Shown here in pieces: positions 19,141 through 28,034 of a stretch of DNA of 64,000 nt. Position 1 is the first letter of the stretch. The number at the start of each line of letters is the position of its first letter. Below the pieces are notes generated by a model. It ran no database searches. It was not told the origin of the DNA and worked only from the letters and a program-made list of their open reading frames with translations. The translations under genes and the position numbers were made by a program. The DNA comes from Salinisphaera hydrothermalis (GTDB taxonomy: Bacteria > Pseudomonadota > Gammaproteobacteria > Nevskiales > Salinisphaeraceae). The DNA is taken from the NCBI RefSeq assembly GCF_040361195.1, contig NZ_APNE01000018.1; one strand, written 5' to 3'.

Positions 19141-19422
19141 TTCGGCCGGGCGCCGCATTGGCGACCGCCCATCGGTGCCTTTTAAGGCAGGAGTTACCGG
19201 CTCGCGGTACGCCGTGAGCCGCGCCCGCGATGCCGCGAACCGCCCGGAGTGACCGGCAAGGAACAAGGCAGCCAACGACTAATCGTGCGGCGGCCATCCG
19301 GTTTTTTGGGGCGCGCTCGGGAGGGCTGACTACGTCACGCGCCTGCTAGCTCGCGTCTCTGCAGCGTCGGTCATATCTGAGGCCGTGCGGGCGCGGACTC
19401 GGACGCCAAATCAACAGGCCCT
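19141..19422 (-). repeat. Probable decayed MITE-like copy, inverted orientation
   Basis: The right end (19390-19422: ggcgcggactcg then ccaaa and tcaacaggccct) matches the reverse complement of the left end of the intact element at 43953, with small indels. The left end contains gcgccgcattggcgaccgc (19150-19168), which matches the reverse complement of the element's right interior with two mismatches. Spacing is about right for a full element. The middle is too diverged to align by eye and the left terminal repeat is not clear. This fills most of the 420-base gap between the PqiC-like gene and the OmpW gene, which otherwise holds only the tandem duplication and a terminator. Confidence 0.5.
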
Positions 19423-19435
19423 GGAACAGAAACGA

Positions 19436-19470
19436 CAAATAAAAAAGCCCGGCGGGGAGTGCCGCCGGGC
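19436..19470 (-). terminator. Intrinsic terminator of the OmpW-type gene
   Basis: Read on the minus strand: a 9-bp GC stem (gcccggcgg / ccgccgggc, six-base loop) at 19447-19470 followed by a run of six T then ATTT. It lies 27 bases after the stop codon of the minus-strand gene. Confidence 0.9.
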
Positions 19471-19497
19471 ATGGTTGTAGACGACCTGATCAAGCGA

Positions 19498-20451
19498 TCA
19501 GAAATGCATCCCGAAGCTGAGGCTATAAAGTACGGCCCGGAAGTGGTTGGTGGAGCTCACGCTGCCAACGTCCACGGCGCCGAACGTCGGGCTGAGCGTG
19601 GGGGAATTGACTTTGATGTTGCTCACCCGCGATTTCACATCGGCGCAGCCGACGTACTTCACGTCGAGGTTGAGAAACATATTGTTCGGCAGCTTGAAGT
19701 CGGAACCCAGCTGCCCGACACAGGCCACGGGCTTGCTCAGGTATAGCGACGGTTCGCCGTAGGCATTGAGCACCTTGTTGTTGACGTCCGTGTCATAGGT
19801 ATACAAATACATCGCGCCCGCGCCGATGTACGGCTGAACCAGCGTTGTGGTCCACGGCCGATACACAATCGTGAAATTCGGCGGTAAGGCCTTGAACGTG
19901 CCCAGATTCTTTCCAAGTGGCGGCACGCCGGTCGGGATCGACCCGCCATTGGCGCCATTGAGCGCCGTCGGGGCCAGCGATTTGTCCACGGCGTCGCCGC
20001 TGGTCTGGAAGTCGAGCTTGAGCGGAGGCGCCAGCTGTACTTCCACCGCCAGATGGTGGCCGGTCTTGGGTAAATACAACCCGAGGACCGCGCCCAGCGT
20101 GGTCAGGTTGCCCGCCGACGAGCCGGTATGCGCCAGGTCGCTGCCGCCCGGGCCGAACGCTTGCGCCGCTAGCCCGGTCGCGTTATCGACATGCAGATTG
20201 GAACTGCTGCCGTAATATTGAAAGCGCATTGCCCCCAGCCGGCCATAGCTGTTGTTTTCGATGTAATCCATCATCTTGCCGAAAAAGCTCTGGCTATCGG
20301 ACGACTGGATCGGCGTCTGGCCGGGTTGGGGGCGGTAGTCTTGCGCCGCCGAGGCCTGAGCCCCCCAGCCCAGTGCCAGCAGGGCGCCCAGCGCGAGCCC
20401 GCACCCCATACGGGCGGCCGATCTTGCGATCGGCGATTGTTGACGAGTCAT
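19498..20451 (-). CDS. OmpW-family outer-membrane beta-barrel protein
   Basis: 317-aa outer-membrane protein. A signal peptide (residues 1 to about 35, ending AQASA) precedes a short linker and a barrel with alternating hydrophobic strands; the segment YRPWTTTLVQPYIGAGAMYLY and the terminal strand ending FGMHF (C-terminal Phe, the BAM signal) are OmpW-like. It is longer than E. coli OmpW (about 212 aa) because of loops with Gly/Ser/Asn and a Cys-containing strand. OmpW proteins carry small hydrophobic molecules. It is downstream of the large Ig-like lipoprotein gene on the same strand, with a 69-base gap holding a strong hairpin. Ribosome site AGAGGA about eight bases before the ATG. Confidence 0.8.
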   Translation of the reverse strand: MTRQQSPIARSAARMGCGLALGALLALGWGAQASAAQDYRPQPGQTPIQSSDSQSFFGKMMDYIENNSYGRLGAMRFQYYGSSSNLHVDNATGLAAQAFGPGGSDLAHTGSSAGNLTTLGAVLGLYLPKTGHHLAVEVQLAPPLKLDFQTSGDAVDKSLAPTALNGANGGSIPTGVPPLGKNLGTFKALPPNFTIVYRPWTTTLVQPYIGAGAMYLYTYDTDVNNKVLNAYGEPSLYLSKPVACVGQLGSDFKLPNNMFLNLDVKYVGCADVKSRVSNIKVNSPTLSPTFGAVDVGSVSSTNHFRAVLYSLSFGMHF

Positions 20452-20483
20452 CTCCCTTGCTCCTCTTATATTGTCAGTTGTAG

Positions 20484-20514
20484 CGACGGCCCCGCCGCGT
20501 CGGCGGGGCCGTCG
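20484..20514 (-). terminator. GC-rich hairpin between Ig-like lipoprotein and OmpW genes
   Basis: Perfect 14-bp stem (arms cgacggccccgccg and its complement) with a 3-base loop, starting 6 bases after the upstream gene's stop. There is no T tract, so it may attenuate or protect the message rather than end it outright. Confidence 0.65.
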
Positions 20515-20520
20515 GTCTCG

Positions 20521-23500
20521 CTAGCGTTGCGGATACGCCCGACCACCGTGGACGGCGTTGCCGACCAGCTGGTAGTGCAGGTTGCCCGGTGCGATGGTTG
20601 CTTTCGCGGGCAGCAGGTTAAGCGCGGTCGCGCTAAGAGCGAAGGTGTTCGCATTCCGAAGCGAGATCACCAGGCGGCCGTTCTGCTCGAACGTGACCGG
20701 ACCCACGACATTCACCGTCAGGTCCTGCTGAGCAAGTGTGACCCCTTGGCCATCCGGCGCGTTGGCAACCAGTTGAAGGGAAGCCACGAAGCACGGCGAA
20801 TAGTCGTAGCCAGTACCGTTGATGCTGCCGGTACATTCCGGGACGATATAGCCCGACTGTGTGCCCTGGTCGCCTCCGCTATTACCGGAGAGGTCCGGGA
20901 ATCGCAGAATCACACGGCCGGTGTTGATCGGGTCACCGTTAACAGGGACCAGATCGTTCAGCGCACCGGTAACCGCTTGGGTAACTCCGGTCAAAGCAGC
21001 GCTTACCGTATCAAACGTACCGTTGAGAACCGGGCCGATAACGGGAATATCGCCAAGTGGGGTTCCAGCGTTTGCCGCGTTCTGCAAGGGCGTCAGTACT
21101 GAACCCGTGACTGCCGGCAATGCCTCGGTTAGGCCGATACCGATACCGGTTAGGGCGCTGAAGCCGCCCGGAAGCAGCGAGACCTGAATGCACTGGTCCG
21201 GGGTCGATCCGGCAACGCTATTGCCATTGTCATCCGTGATGCTGTCGATCGCGCTGCAGTCCTGCGAGGTCTGTCGGATAGCGATCGGGCGCGTGAGGGA
21301 CAGATAGGCCGGGTACAGCCCGTCATCGCGATTCGCGTTCTTGATCTGGCTGCCAGCCAGTGTCAGTTCAACCAGTGCGCGATTGCCCGGCTGCGGCCGC
21401 TCATCGGCATCGCCGGACGTATAAGCACCGTCGCCGTTGGCATCGTCGAACTGACCGTTACCGTTGGAATCGGTAGCCGGCAGGGTGAACTGATCGGCGT
21501 AGTAGTCGGTGCTGGCATCGGTGACATCGAACGGCATGATGATGTCCGGGCCGCCGGCTACGTTGGCTGCACTGTTTGCGTTGGTCGAGCCGCTGCCACT
21601 GAGCGGGTCGGTGTTCAGCGCTTCGCCGTCGGTATCGACGATGGACGCCGAGCAAACGGAGTTTTCGGTACCGCAGATCACGATCTCGTAGCGACTGCCC
21701 GATTCGAGGTTGTTTACCGGGGCAATCGAAAAGCCGCGAGTGGTATCGCCGTCACGGTTGGCGAAGCCGATCGCAGCCGCCGGAGTCCCGACGCATTGTC
21801 CGCTGCCATCCACCTGTTCGAGTGCGACAGTAGCGCCGTTGACCGTGTTGGCCTTGCCGCTGCCGCCGGTCAAGCAGCCGTCGGCCAGCTTGATCGAGCT
21901 CTTGGTCACGAACTTCGAGAACGAGGCGTTGACGGGCACGTTGGCCGGGCTGGTGAATACGGACAACGGATTGGTGGTGTTATTGCCTGCATCACCCACG
22001 CATTGACCGGCTGTGTCGCCGCCGCTGGCGAAATCCCCGCCGCTGAGCGCACACGGTACCCCCGGCGTCAGCTCGCCAAGAATGGGCGGTGTCGGATGGG
22101 TGTCCACCAGCGGTTCGGTGGTGAAGCTGATGGTTTGGCCCGGACCGATACCGGTCGGGTTATTCGTCAGCGCATTGCCGGCCGTATCCTTGATAGCCGC
22201 GCCGCTGCCCAGGGTGATCGTGTACTGGGTGTTGGGCTGCAGTGGCTGGTCCGGATTGATCACCACCGACGAACCATCGACCTGATAAGTCGCTTGCGCA
22301 TTCCCTGTGCCGGATGTCAGCTGGATGCTGTTGTCGTTGACCGTGTTCGGGTCGACCGGCTCGCTGAAGACCACCGCGGGGCTGGCTTCGATCGGGAAGT
22401 TGTTGATGCCCGAGGCGGTGTCGAGCGCGCCGCCCTGATTCAGGACCTGCAAGCAGGCCTGTTCCGGCAGCGCAGTGGGGGCGGCGCCGTACTGGGCGTA
22501 AGCCGCGTCGTAGGCCGGCGTGCCGAACGTGTAGAGACAGGCACTGGGCGACTGGGCCACCAGATAAGGCGGCGTCGTGTCTTTCTGCACCGGTGTCTGG
22601 TCGCCGCCCGGCAAGGTCAGGCTAAGCTCGAAGTCGACCGTGGCGCGGTCGGTTCGATTGACCAGAATCGGGAAAGTGCCGAGTGTATCGATCTTGAGAT
22701 CGCCGTTTTGCTGCGGGATCGCAAGGCCGGCAGCCTGGATATTGAGCACGCTCTGATTGAACACGCCGTCGGCCAACGACTGAATCAGCGTGGTCGCCTG
22801 ATCGGTGCTGGCTTCGATCAGCGTGCTGATGGCGAGATCGAAGCGCAGGCGCACCGCGGTCGGTTTGGTGACGTTGCTCAGATCGTTGGCCATCAGGTAG
22901 ACATTCGCGTCGTTAGCGAACTGCACCTGGATCGGGCCGCTCTTGATCGGCGTGGGAACAGAACCGTCCAGGCGCAGCGTCAGCGGCGTCAGCTGGAATT
23001 TCTGTCCGGCGCGAATGGTGGCCGGCAGTACGTCGCCGAATCCCTTCATGCCCGGCTGGGCGAGCACGGTCTGCACGCCCTGGCGGGCCGGGCTGTTCAT
23101 CGCCGGCTGATTGTTCAGTCCAATAAGCTGGTTCGAAATGCGCACCAGGTTGATCGGGCCGCCATCCAGAATGTTGTCCGGCAGCGCGTCGACATCGTTG
23201 GACGACGGCGTCACGGTGGTGTTCTCGACCGCGAGCTTGCCGGCATCGAGAACGGTCTTGGTTTCGCTGTAGGCCTTGAGCGACTTGCCGAATTCCGACG
23301 TAACGCCGTCCGACAGCGACAGCGTGTACTTGCCCGGGGCGAGATCGTCGGTCGGATCGAAGGTCAGCTCGTGGCCGATCACGGTCAAGCGCCCGGGGAT
23401 TTCATTGCCGCTGGCATTGGTGAACTTGAAGGTATCGCCGGCCACTACGCTCGATGGGTCGACCGGCTCGGAGAACACGACGTGAACCGAGTTGAACTGC

Positions 23501-24126
23501 GTGAACACGCTTTTGGCGTGCGTGACCGGATTCACGTCGCCGGGCGCGGTTTGCACGACCGTGAGCTGGTCGGAGGCCGCGGGGCGCCCCGGTGCCGGCC
23601 CGGTCGTGAACTGGGTGATGGTGTCGCCCTTGCTATAGGTGGTATCGGCCAGATCCTGAGTCGCCACGATGTAATACGTGGTATTGGGCTTGAGGTCGGT
23701 CGAGGGCGTGATGGTCACAATGCCGGCCTGATCGCTCGAGCTGTTGCTGTCGGCGCTGATCTGAGCGGGCGTATTGCTGGCTGTCGGTGAGCCGGCTCGC
23801 AGCGCGAGGGCACTGCTGGCATTGACGGACAGACCGTGTTCGAACTTGGTCACGATCTGGCTGTTGAGCACGACGTCCTGCTGGCCGTTGTACGGGTAGG
23901 CAAAGACCGATCCCGAAGCCTGCGGCGACGGGGGGACGCCGTTACTGCCCCCATTACCGCTGCTGCAGGCCGTCATCGTCGTGGCCGCCGCTGCGAGCAA
24001 TAACGACAGGCCTACGCAGCGGCCCCAACGCCCACTGCTTCGTGCCAACCCCTCGGTTACGTTCGGCCCAGGCATACCGCCGCCATGGGCAGCAGCCGGC
24101 GCCCCGGTAAGTCGCTTCTTATGCAC
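20521..24126 (-). CDS. Large lipoprotein with bacterial Ig-like (Big_5) domains
   Basis: 1201-aa predicted surface or periplasmic lipoprotein. GTG start with GGGAG nine bases upstream; a long N-region then a hydrophobic core and lipobox TMTAC (Cys about residue 54). Repeated Big_5/SbsA-like Ig domains are recognisable by VVFSEPVDP ... and LxPNTxYTI ... ITFTTGP patterns: about 70-178, 200-300, 575-675 and 715-830. Around 880-905 there is an Asp/Asn-rich stretch (DSNGNGQFDDANGDG) resembling calcium-binding type-3 repeats. The C-terminal 250 residues are unassigned. Such proteins are structural or adhesive; co-orientation with the OmpW gene suggests a shared envelope role. Function unknown. Confidence 0.75.
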   Translation of the reverse strand: MHKKRLTGAPAAAHGGGMPGPNVTEGLARSSGRWGRCVGLSLLLAAAATTMTACSSGNGGSNGVPPSPQASGSVFAYPYNGQQDVVLNSQIVTKFEHGLSVNASSALALRAGSPTASNTPAQISADSNSSSDQAGIVTITPSTDLKPNTTYYIVATQDLADTTYSKGDTITQFTTGPAPGRPAASDQLTVVQTAPGDVNPVTHAKSVFTQFNSVHVVFSEPVDPSSVVAGDTFKFTNASGNEIPGRLTVIGHELTFDPTDDLAPGKYTLSLSDGVTSEFGKSLKAYSETKTVLDAGKLAVENTTVTPSSNDVDALPDNILDGGPINLVRISNQLIGLNNQPAMNSPARQGVQTVLAQPGMKGFGDVLPATIRAGQKFQLTPLTLRLDGSVPTPIKSGPIQVQFANDANVYLMANDLSNVTKPTAVRLRFDLAISTLIEASTDQATTLIQSLADGVFNQSVLNIQAAGLAIPQQNGDLKIDTLGTFPILVNRTDRATVDFELSLTLPGGDQTPVQKDTTPPYLVAQSPSACLYTFGTPAYDAAYAQYGAAPTALPEQACLQVLNQGGALDTASGINNFPIEASPAVVFSEPVDPNTVNDNSIQLTSGTGNAQATYQVDGSSVVINPDQPLQPNTQYTITLGSGAAIKDTAGNALTNNPTGIGPGQTISFTTEPLVDTHPTPPILGELTPGVPCALSGGDFASGGDTAGQCVGDAGNNTTNPLSVFTSPANVPVNASFSKFVTKSSIKLADGCLTGGSGKANTVNGATVALEQVDGSGQCVGTPAAAIGFANRDGDTTRGFSIAPVNNLESGSRYEIVICGTENSVCSASIVDTDGEALNTDPLSGSGSTNANSAANVAGGPDIIMPFDVTDASTDYYADQFTLPATDSNGNGQFDDANGDGAYTSGDADERPQPGNRALVELTLAGSQIKNANRDDGLYPAYLSLTRPIAIRQTSQDCSAIDSITDDNGNSVAGSTPDQCIQVSLLPGGFSALTGIGIGLTEALPAVTGSVLTPLQNAANAGTPLGDIPVIGPVLNGTFDTVSAALTGVTQAVTGALNDLVPVNGDPINTGRVILRFPDLSGNSGGDQGTQSGYIVPECTGSINGTGYDYSPCFVASLQLVANAPDGQGVTLAQQDLTVNVVGPVTFEQNGRLVISLRNANTFALSATALNLLPAKATIAPGNLHYQLVGNAVHGGRAYPQR

Positions 24127-24532
24127 GATATTCTCCCTGTGAAGCAGGACGTGTTCGTTTCAATGCGACACGCCGTATTTTTAGAATTCCGCGCGTTTGA
24201 GACTAGCGAACCGTCAAGAACGATTCCATAGCTCAAACCATCCGTCGGGACGAACATGCTGCGGCGACCGTATGGGCATGCTGGGCGCTTCCCCCGAAGC
24301 GCTTGTGACACGGGCTTTTGATGGTTCGAGTCTTGGGCGCGAGAGCCGAAAAAAGCTCGCTAAATCATCATTTATACCTTGGTCTTACCCTGGGTCCGAG
24401 CCTTGCTGAGGCGGCTGGGTTGCGCATTACATCACGTATCGGGTAATCCGGGTTTCTATTTTTGCTTTTCCTCGCCGAGCGGACAGCCGCTAATTGCATG
24501 AACGTCGACAACCGGCTGACGTACGGCGCATT
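24127..24532. other. Gene-free stretch between Ig-like lipoprotein gene and fadE
   Basis: About 406 bases, both flanking genes on the minus strand, so it must contain the promoter of the lipoprotein gene. A 7-bp hairpin (gcgcttc / gaagcgc, 24285-24302) could be a weak terminator. No coding region with a believable start was found. Confidence 0.5.
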
Positions 24533-27007
24533 TCAGGCCTCATTCACCGGATCAGCGGCGGCTTGTTTGGCTCGTGAGCGCATTTCTTCCGGGGCGAAAT
24601 CGTCGACCCGTATCACGCTCATTTGCAGCTCGAATGCGGCGCGCAGTTGTTGTGCCTGCTCGGCGCTCAGGATCTCGCGAGCCGCGGCCTGATCGATCTG
24701 GTCGCGCGGGTGATCGGCATCGATCTCGCCACTCTTGCGCGCCTTGACCAGTGTTTTGTGTAATTCGGCCGTCTCGAGCGTGGCCTGCATGGCGCGTTCG
24801 AACAGGGCGAGTGCGCCGTCCGTCTTGGTTTGCGAGATATAACAACGCGGCGTGAGCCGGTCGCGAGCGGCGCCCGGTGTCTGCACCAGGCGCGCAATGC
24901 GTCGGCCCAGGCCGTCGCTTGGCACGCGCGCGGTACGACCGAGCGGAAAGATCAGGGCACCGGCAATCAGCGCGGCGGGGCGGTTCGGCAGGTGTCGTAG
25001 GACGCCGGCCAGCGCGGTCTCGATCTCAGCGAAGGCCTGTTCGCAGACCCAGGCCACCAACGGCAGGTCGTCGGCGTGTTCGCCGTCTTCGACGAAGCGC
25101 TTGAGCGTGGCGCTGGCGATATAGAGATTCGACAGCACGTCGCCAAGCCGACCCGAGAGCGACTCCCGGAATTTCAGCGTGCCGCCGAGCGTGCCCATGG
25201 CCACATCGGAGATCAGCGCCAGATTGGCCGAGTAACGATTCATCGCGCGGTAGTAGGGCGCGAGTTTCGCCGCGCGCCCCGCACTCGAGCCGAGGCCGCC
25301 GGTGAAGCCCATGACGAACGAGCGTGCGGCCGCGGCCAGATCGTGGCCGATATGGCGATAAAGCAGGTCGTCGAACGCATCGAGCGCCGCGTCCTGGTCG
25401 CGGTTGTTGGCTGCTTCGATCTCGTCGAGCACGTACGGATGACAGCGAATCGCGCCCTGGCCGTAGATCATCATCGACCGGGTGAGGATATTCGCGCCCT
25501 CGACCGTGATGTTGACCGGCGCGGCCTGGAAACGGCGCGCGACCGGGTTGGACGGGCCCAGCATCACGGCCTTGCCGGCGTGTACGTCCATGGCGTCCTT
25601 GGCAACGTCCTGAGCCAGGGTGGTGACATGGTATTTCGCGATGGCCGAGGCCACCGACGGTTTTTCCCCGAGATCGACCGCGTTAGCCGTGAAGCGGCGC
25701 ACCGATTCGCAGGCATAGGTCTTGCCGCCAATCCGAGCGAGCGCTTCCTGTACGCCCTCGAACTCACCGATCGAGATATTGAATTGCCGACGGGTGACGG
25801 CATAAGCGCCGGTCAGTCGGGTGTTGGCGATCGCGTCGCCGGTCGAGCCCGACGGCAACGAGATGGAACGGCCGACCGACAGGCACTCCATCAGCATGCG
25901 CCAGCCTTCGCCGATCATCTCGCGCCCGCCGATAATGTGGTCGAGCGGCACAAAGACGTCCGTGCCCCAGGTCGGGCCATTCTGGAACGGCGCGCTGGCG
26001 GGGAAGTGTCGGCGCCCGGTATGACAGCCGGGCGTGTCGGTCGGGATCAGCGCGCAGGTCACGCCCAGTTCGGTCTCCCCGCCCAACAGGCCGTCCGGGT
26101 CATACATCTTGAAGGCGAGCCCGAGCACGGTGGCCACCGGGGCGAGCGTGATGTAGCGCTTTTCCCAGGTCAGTTTCATGCCCAGGACGTCTTCGCCGTT
26201 CCACTCGCCACGACAGACCACGCCGCGATCGGGAATCGCGCCGGCATCGGAGCCGGCGAACGGGCTGGTCAGCCCGAAACAGGGAATTTCCTCACCGACG
26301 GCCAGCCTTGGCAGATAATGATCGCGCTGCGCATCGGTGCCGTAGTGCATGAGCAGTTCGGCTGGGCCGAGCGAGTTGGGTACGGCCACGATCGGGCCGA
26401 CGGTGCCGCCGGCCGGGCCGGAGCCCACCTTGGCAAGCACGCAGGAATGCGCATAGGCGGAGAATTCCAGCCCGCCATAGCGCTTGGGGATGATCATGCC
26501 CCAGAACTTGTTGTCCTTGATATATTGCCAGGCCTCGGCCGGCAGGTCGGCGTCCTCATGAGTGATCTGCCACTCGTCGCACATATCGAGCAGCGTCTGC
26601 ACGGGGCCGTCCAGAAACGCCTGTTCTTCGGTCGACAGGCGGGCCGGGGGCAGCTCCTCGAGGCGCCGCCAGTTGGGCATGCCCGAGAACAGTTCGCCTT
26701 CCCACCAGACCGTGCCGGCATCCAGCGCGGTGCGTTCGGTGGGCGACAACGTCGGCAGCACCTGTCGGAACAGGCGCAGCGCGGGTTTGGTCAGATAAGG
26801 CTTGCGGACAGCGGGGATGTTCAGCGCCCCGAACACCACGAGGAACAATAACCACAACACGAACGCCACGGGGGCGTTGGTGCTGGTGAGCGTGCAGATA
26901 GCCAGCACGACACCGATGGCGATAGTCGTGGTCACCAGGCTCGCTCTGACATAGGCCAGCGCCATGAAGGCAACGATAAAAACGACGATCCAGAGCAACG
27001 CGATCAT
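24533..27007 (-). CDS. fadE: Acyl-CoA dehydrogenase, FadE type
   Basis: 824-aa FAD enzyme for the first step of fatty-acid beta-oxidation (acyl-CoA to trans-2-enoyl-CoA). Two to three hydrophobic helices at the N terminus (residues 1-65) anchor it to the inner membrane, as in E. coli FadE (814 aa). The acyl-CoA dehydrogenase core follows: WGMIIPKRYGGLEFSAYAHS, CFGLTSPFAGSDAGAIPD, GRSISLPSGSTGDA and VEGANILTRSMMIYGQG. The FadE-specific C-terminal domain (DUF1974) is present. It works with FadD (37.2 kb). Its upstream gap of 79 bases separates it from the hydrolase operon; a shared transcript is possible. Confidence 0.95.
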   Translation of the reverse strand: MIALLWIVVFIVAFMALAYVRASLVTTTIAIGVVLAICTLTSTNAPVAFVLWLLFLVVFGALNIPAVRKPYLTKPALRLFRQVLPTLSPTERTALDAGTVWWEGELFSGMPNWRRLEELPPARLSTEEQAFLDGPVQTLLDMCDEWQITHEDADLPAEAWQYIKDNKFWGMIIPKRYGGLEFSAYAHSCVLAKVGSGPAGGTVGPIVAVPNSLGPAELLMHYGTDAQRDHYLPRLAVGEEIPCFGLTSPFAGSDAGAIPDRGVVCRGEWNGEDVLGMKLTWEKRYITLAPVATVLGLAFKMYDPDGLLGGETELGVTCALIPTDTPGCHTGRRHFPASAPFQNGPTWGTDVFVPLDHIIGGREMIGEGWRMLMECLSVGRSISLPSGSTGDAIANTRLTGAYAVTRRQFNISIGEFEGVQEALARIGGKTYACESVRRFTANAVDLGEKPSVASAIAKYHVTTLAQDVAKDAMDVHAGKAVMLGPSNPVARRFQAAPVNITVEGANILTRSMMIYGQGAIRCHPYVLDEIEAANNRDQDAALDAFDDLLYRHIGHDLAAAARSFVMGFTGGLGSSAGRAAKLAPYYRAMNRYSANLALISDVAMGTLGGTLKFRESLSGRLGDVLSNLYIASATLKRFVEDGEHADDLPLVAWVCEQAFAEIETALAGVLRHLPNRPAALIAGALIFPLGRTARVPSDGLGRRIARLVQTPGAARDRLTPRCYISQTKTDGALALFERAMQATLETAELHKTLVKARKSGEIDADHPRDQIDQAAAREILSAEQAQQLRAAFELQMSVIRVDDFAPEEMRSRAKQAAADPVNEA

Positions 27008-27086
27008 GTACGGGCCCCTGTGCCGATTAACGGCGTGCGAAAAGCATTATTTTCGAGCATAGGCACGCCGCGGCAGGCGGTGCAAA

Positions 27087-28034
27087 TCAGCGATCGGCAT
27101 CGAGGCGGCGAACAAACGAGCGTAGTTCGGCGGCCACGGCCGGCGCGTCCTGGAGATGGAGCATGTGCCCGCAGCCGGCCAGCGTGCGATGCCCGATCCG
27201 GGCGAAACAGGCCCGACGAGCGGCCAGGGTCTCGGCCGACACGAACGATGTCGCCGGCGAGCGGCCGCCGTCGATGCAGAGTACGGGACAGCGCACTTCA
27301 CGCCAGAGCGCAGCCGCTTCGTCGGCCCGAAAACCGTAGGGCATGCGACGCCGGTGGGCCGGGTCGGCGCGTAACTGCCAGCGCCCGTCGGCTATCGGCC
27401 GCAGCCATGATTCGGCCAGATAATATCGCGTGGCTGCATCGAGCTCGGGGTAGCGGCGGGCCAGCCGCCCGGCGAATGCGTCGATGCTGTCGTAGACGCG
27501 TTCGGCTGCCGCGGCGCCGTGGGCCAGCGTGTCGAGCCAGTCGCGATAGCGGGCCGGCGCGTCGGCAGCGTCGCTATCCGGCACGTTGAGACTGTCCAAC
27601 GTGACCAGTCCGGCCACGCGATCCGGCCGGGCGCCGGCATAAAGACTGGCGACCTGGCCCCCCATGCTGTGGCCGACCAGTACGGCGGGTTCGGTGACGC
27701 CCAGCGTATCGAGTAGCGCCTCGAGATCGGCGAGATAGTTCGGGAACCAGTAAGCACCGGGGGTGGCGTCGCTGTCGCCGTGGCCGCGCCAGTCGGGGGC
27801 GATCACATCATGTTCGAGTGGCGCGTCCGCTTCCAGCGCGGCCAGTAACGGCGCGAACCCGGCCGAGTTGTCCATGAGGCCGTGCAGCAGCACGAGCGGC
27901 CGACCGCCTCGGGGGCCGAACCGCCGAAAAGCCTGAACGCGGTCATCGATGACCCGGCGTTCGAGTGACGCAAGAAAGCCGTCGTGCACGGCCGGCACGG
28001 GCCGCCTCGAAGCCACGGCGTCAGTGTTGGGCAT
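27087..28034 (-). CDS. Alpha/beta hydrolase at the end of the ATP-grasp operon
   Basis: 315-aa alpha/beta hydrolase. LVLLHGLMDNSAGF gives the oxyanion region, APDWRGHGDSD follows, the nucleophile elbow is GHSMGG (Ser intact), and the catalytic His is in AGCGHMLHLQ near the C terminus. The substrate cannot be told from sequence. Start ATG 28034 lies inside the end of the zinc-peptidase gene (14-base overlap), so the two are translationally coupled; the longer open frame (to 28112) would overlap more and does not look homologous. Last gene of the operon. Confidence 0.82.
   Translation of the reverse strand: MPNTDAVASRRPVPAVHDGFLASLERRVIDDRVQAFRRFGPRGGRPLVLLHGLMDNSAGFAPLLAALEADAPLEHDVIAPDWRGHGDSDATPGAYWFPNYLADLEALLDTLGVTEPAVLVGHSMGGQVASLYAGARPDRVAGLVTLDSLNVPDSDAADAPARYRDWLDTLAHGAAAAERVYDSIDAFAGRLARRYPELDAATRYYLAESWLRPIADGRWQLRADPAHRRRMPYGFRADEAAALWREVRCPVLCIDGGRSPATSFVSAETLAARRACFARIGHRTLAGCGHMLHLQDAPAVAAELRSFVRRLDADR

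Noticed and set aside
21796..23790. 664-codon plus-strand frame inside the Ig-like lipoprotein gene
   Set aside because: Composition is Arg/Gly/Val/His-rich with no domain pattern, while the minus frame has a signal peptide, lipobox and repeated domains.
25076..26851. 591-codon plus-strand frame opposite fadE
   Set aside because: Antisense shadow of a clear FadE.
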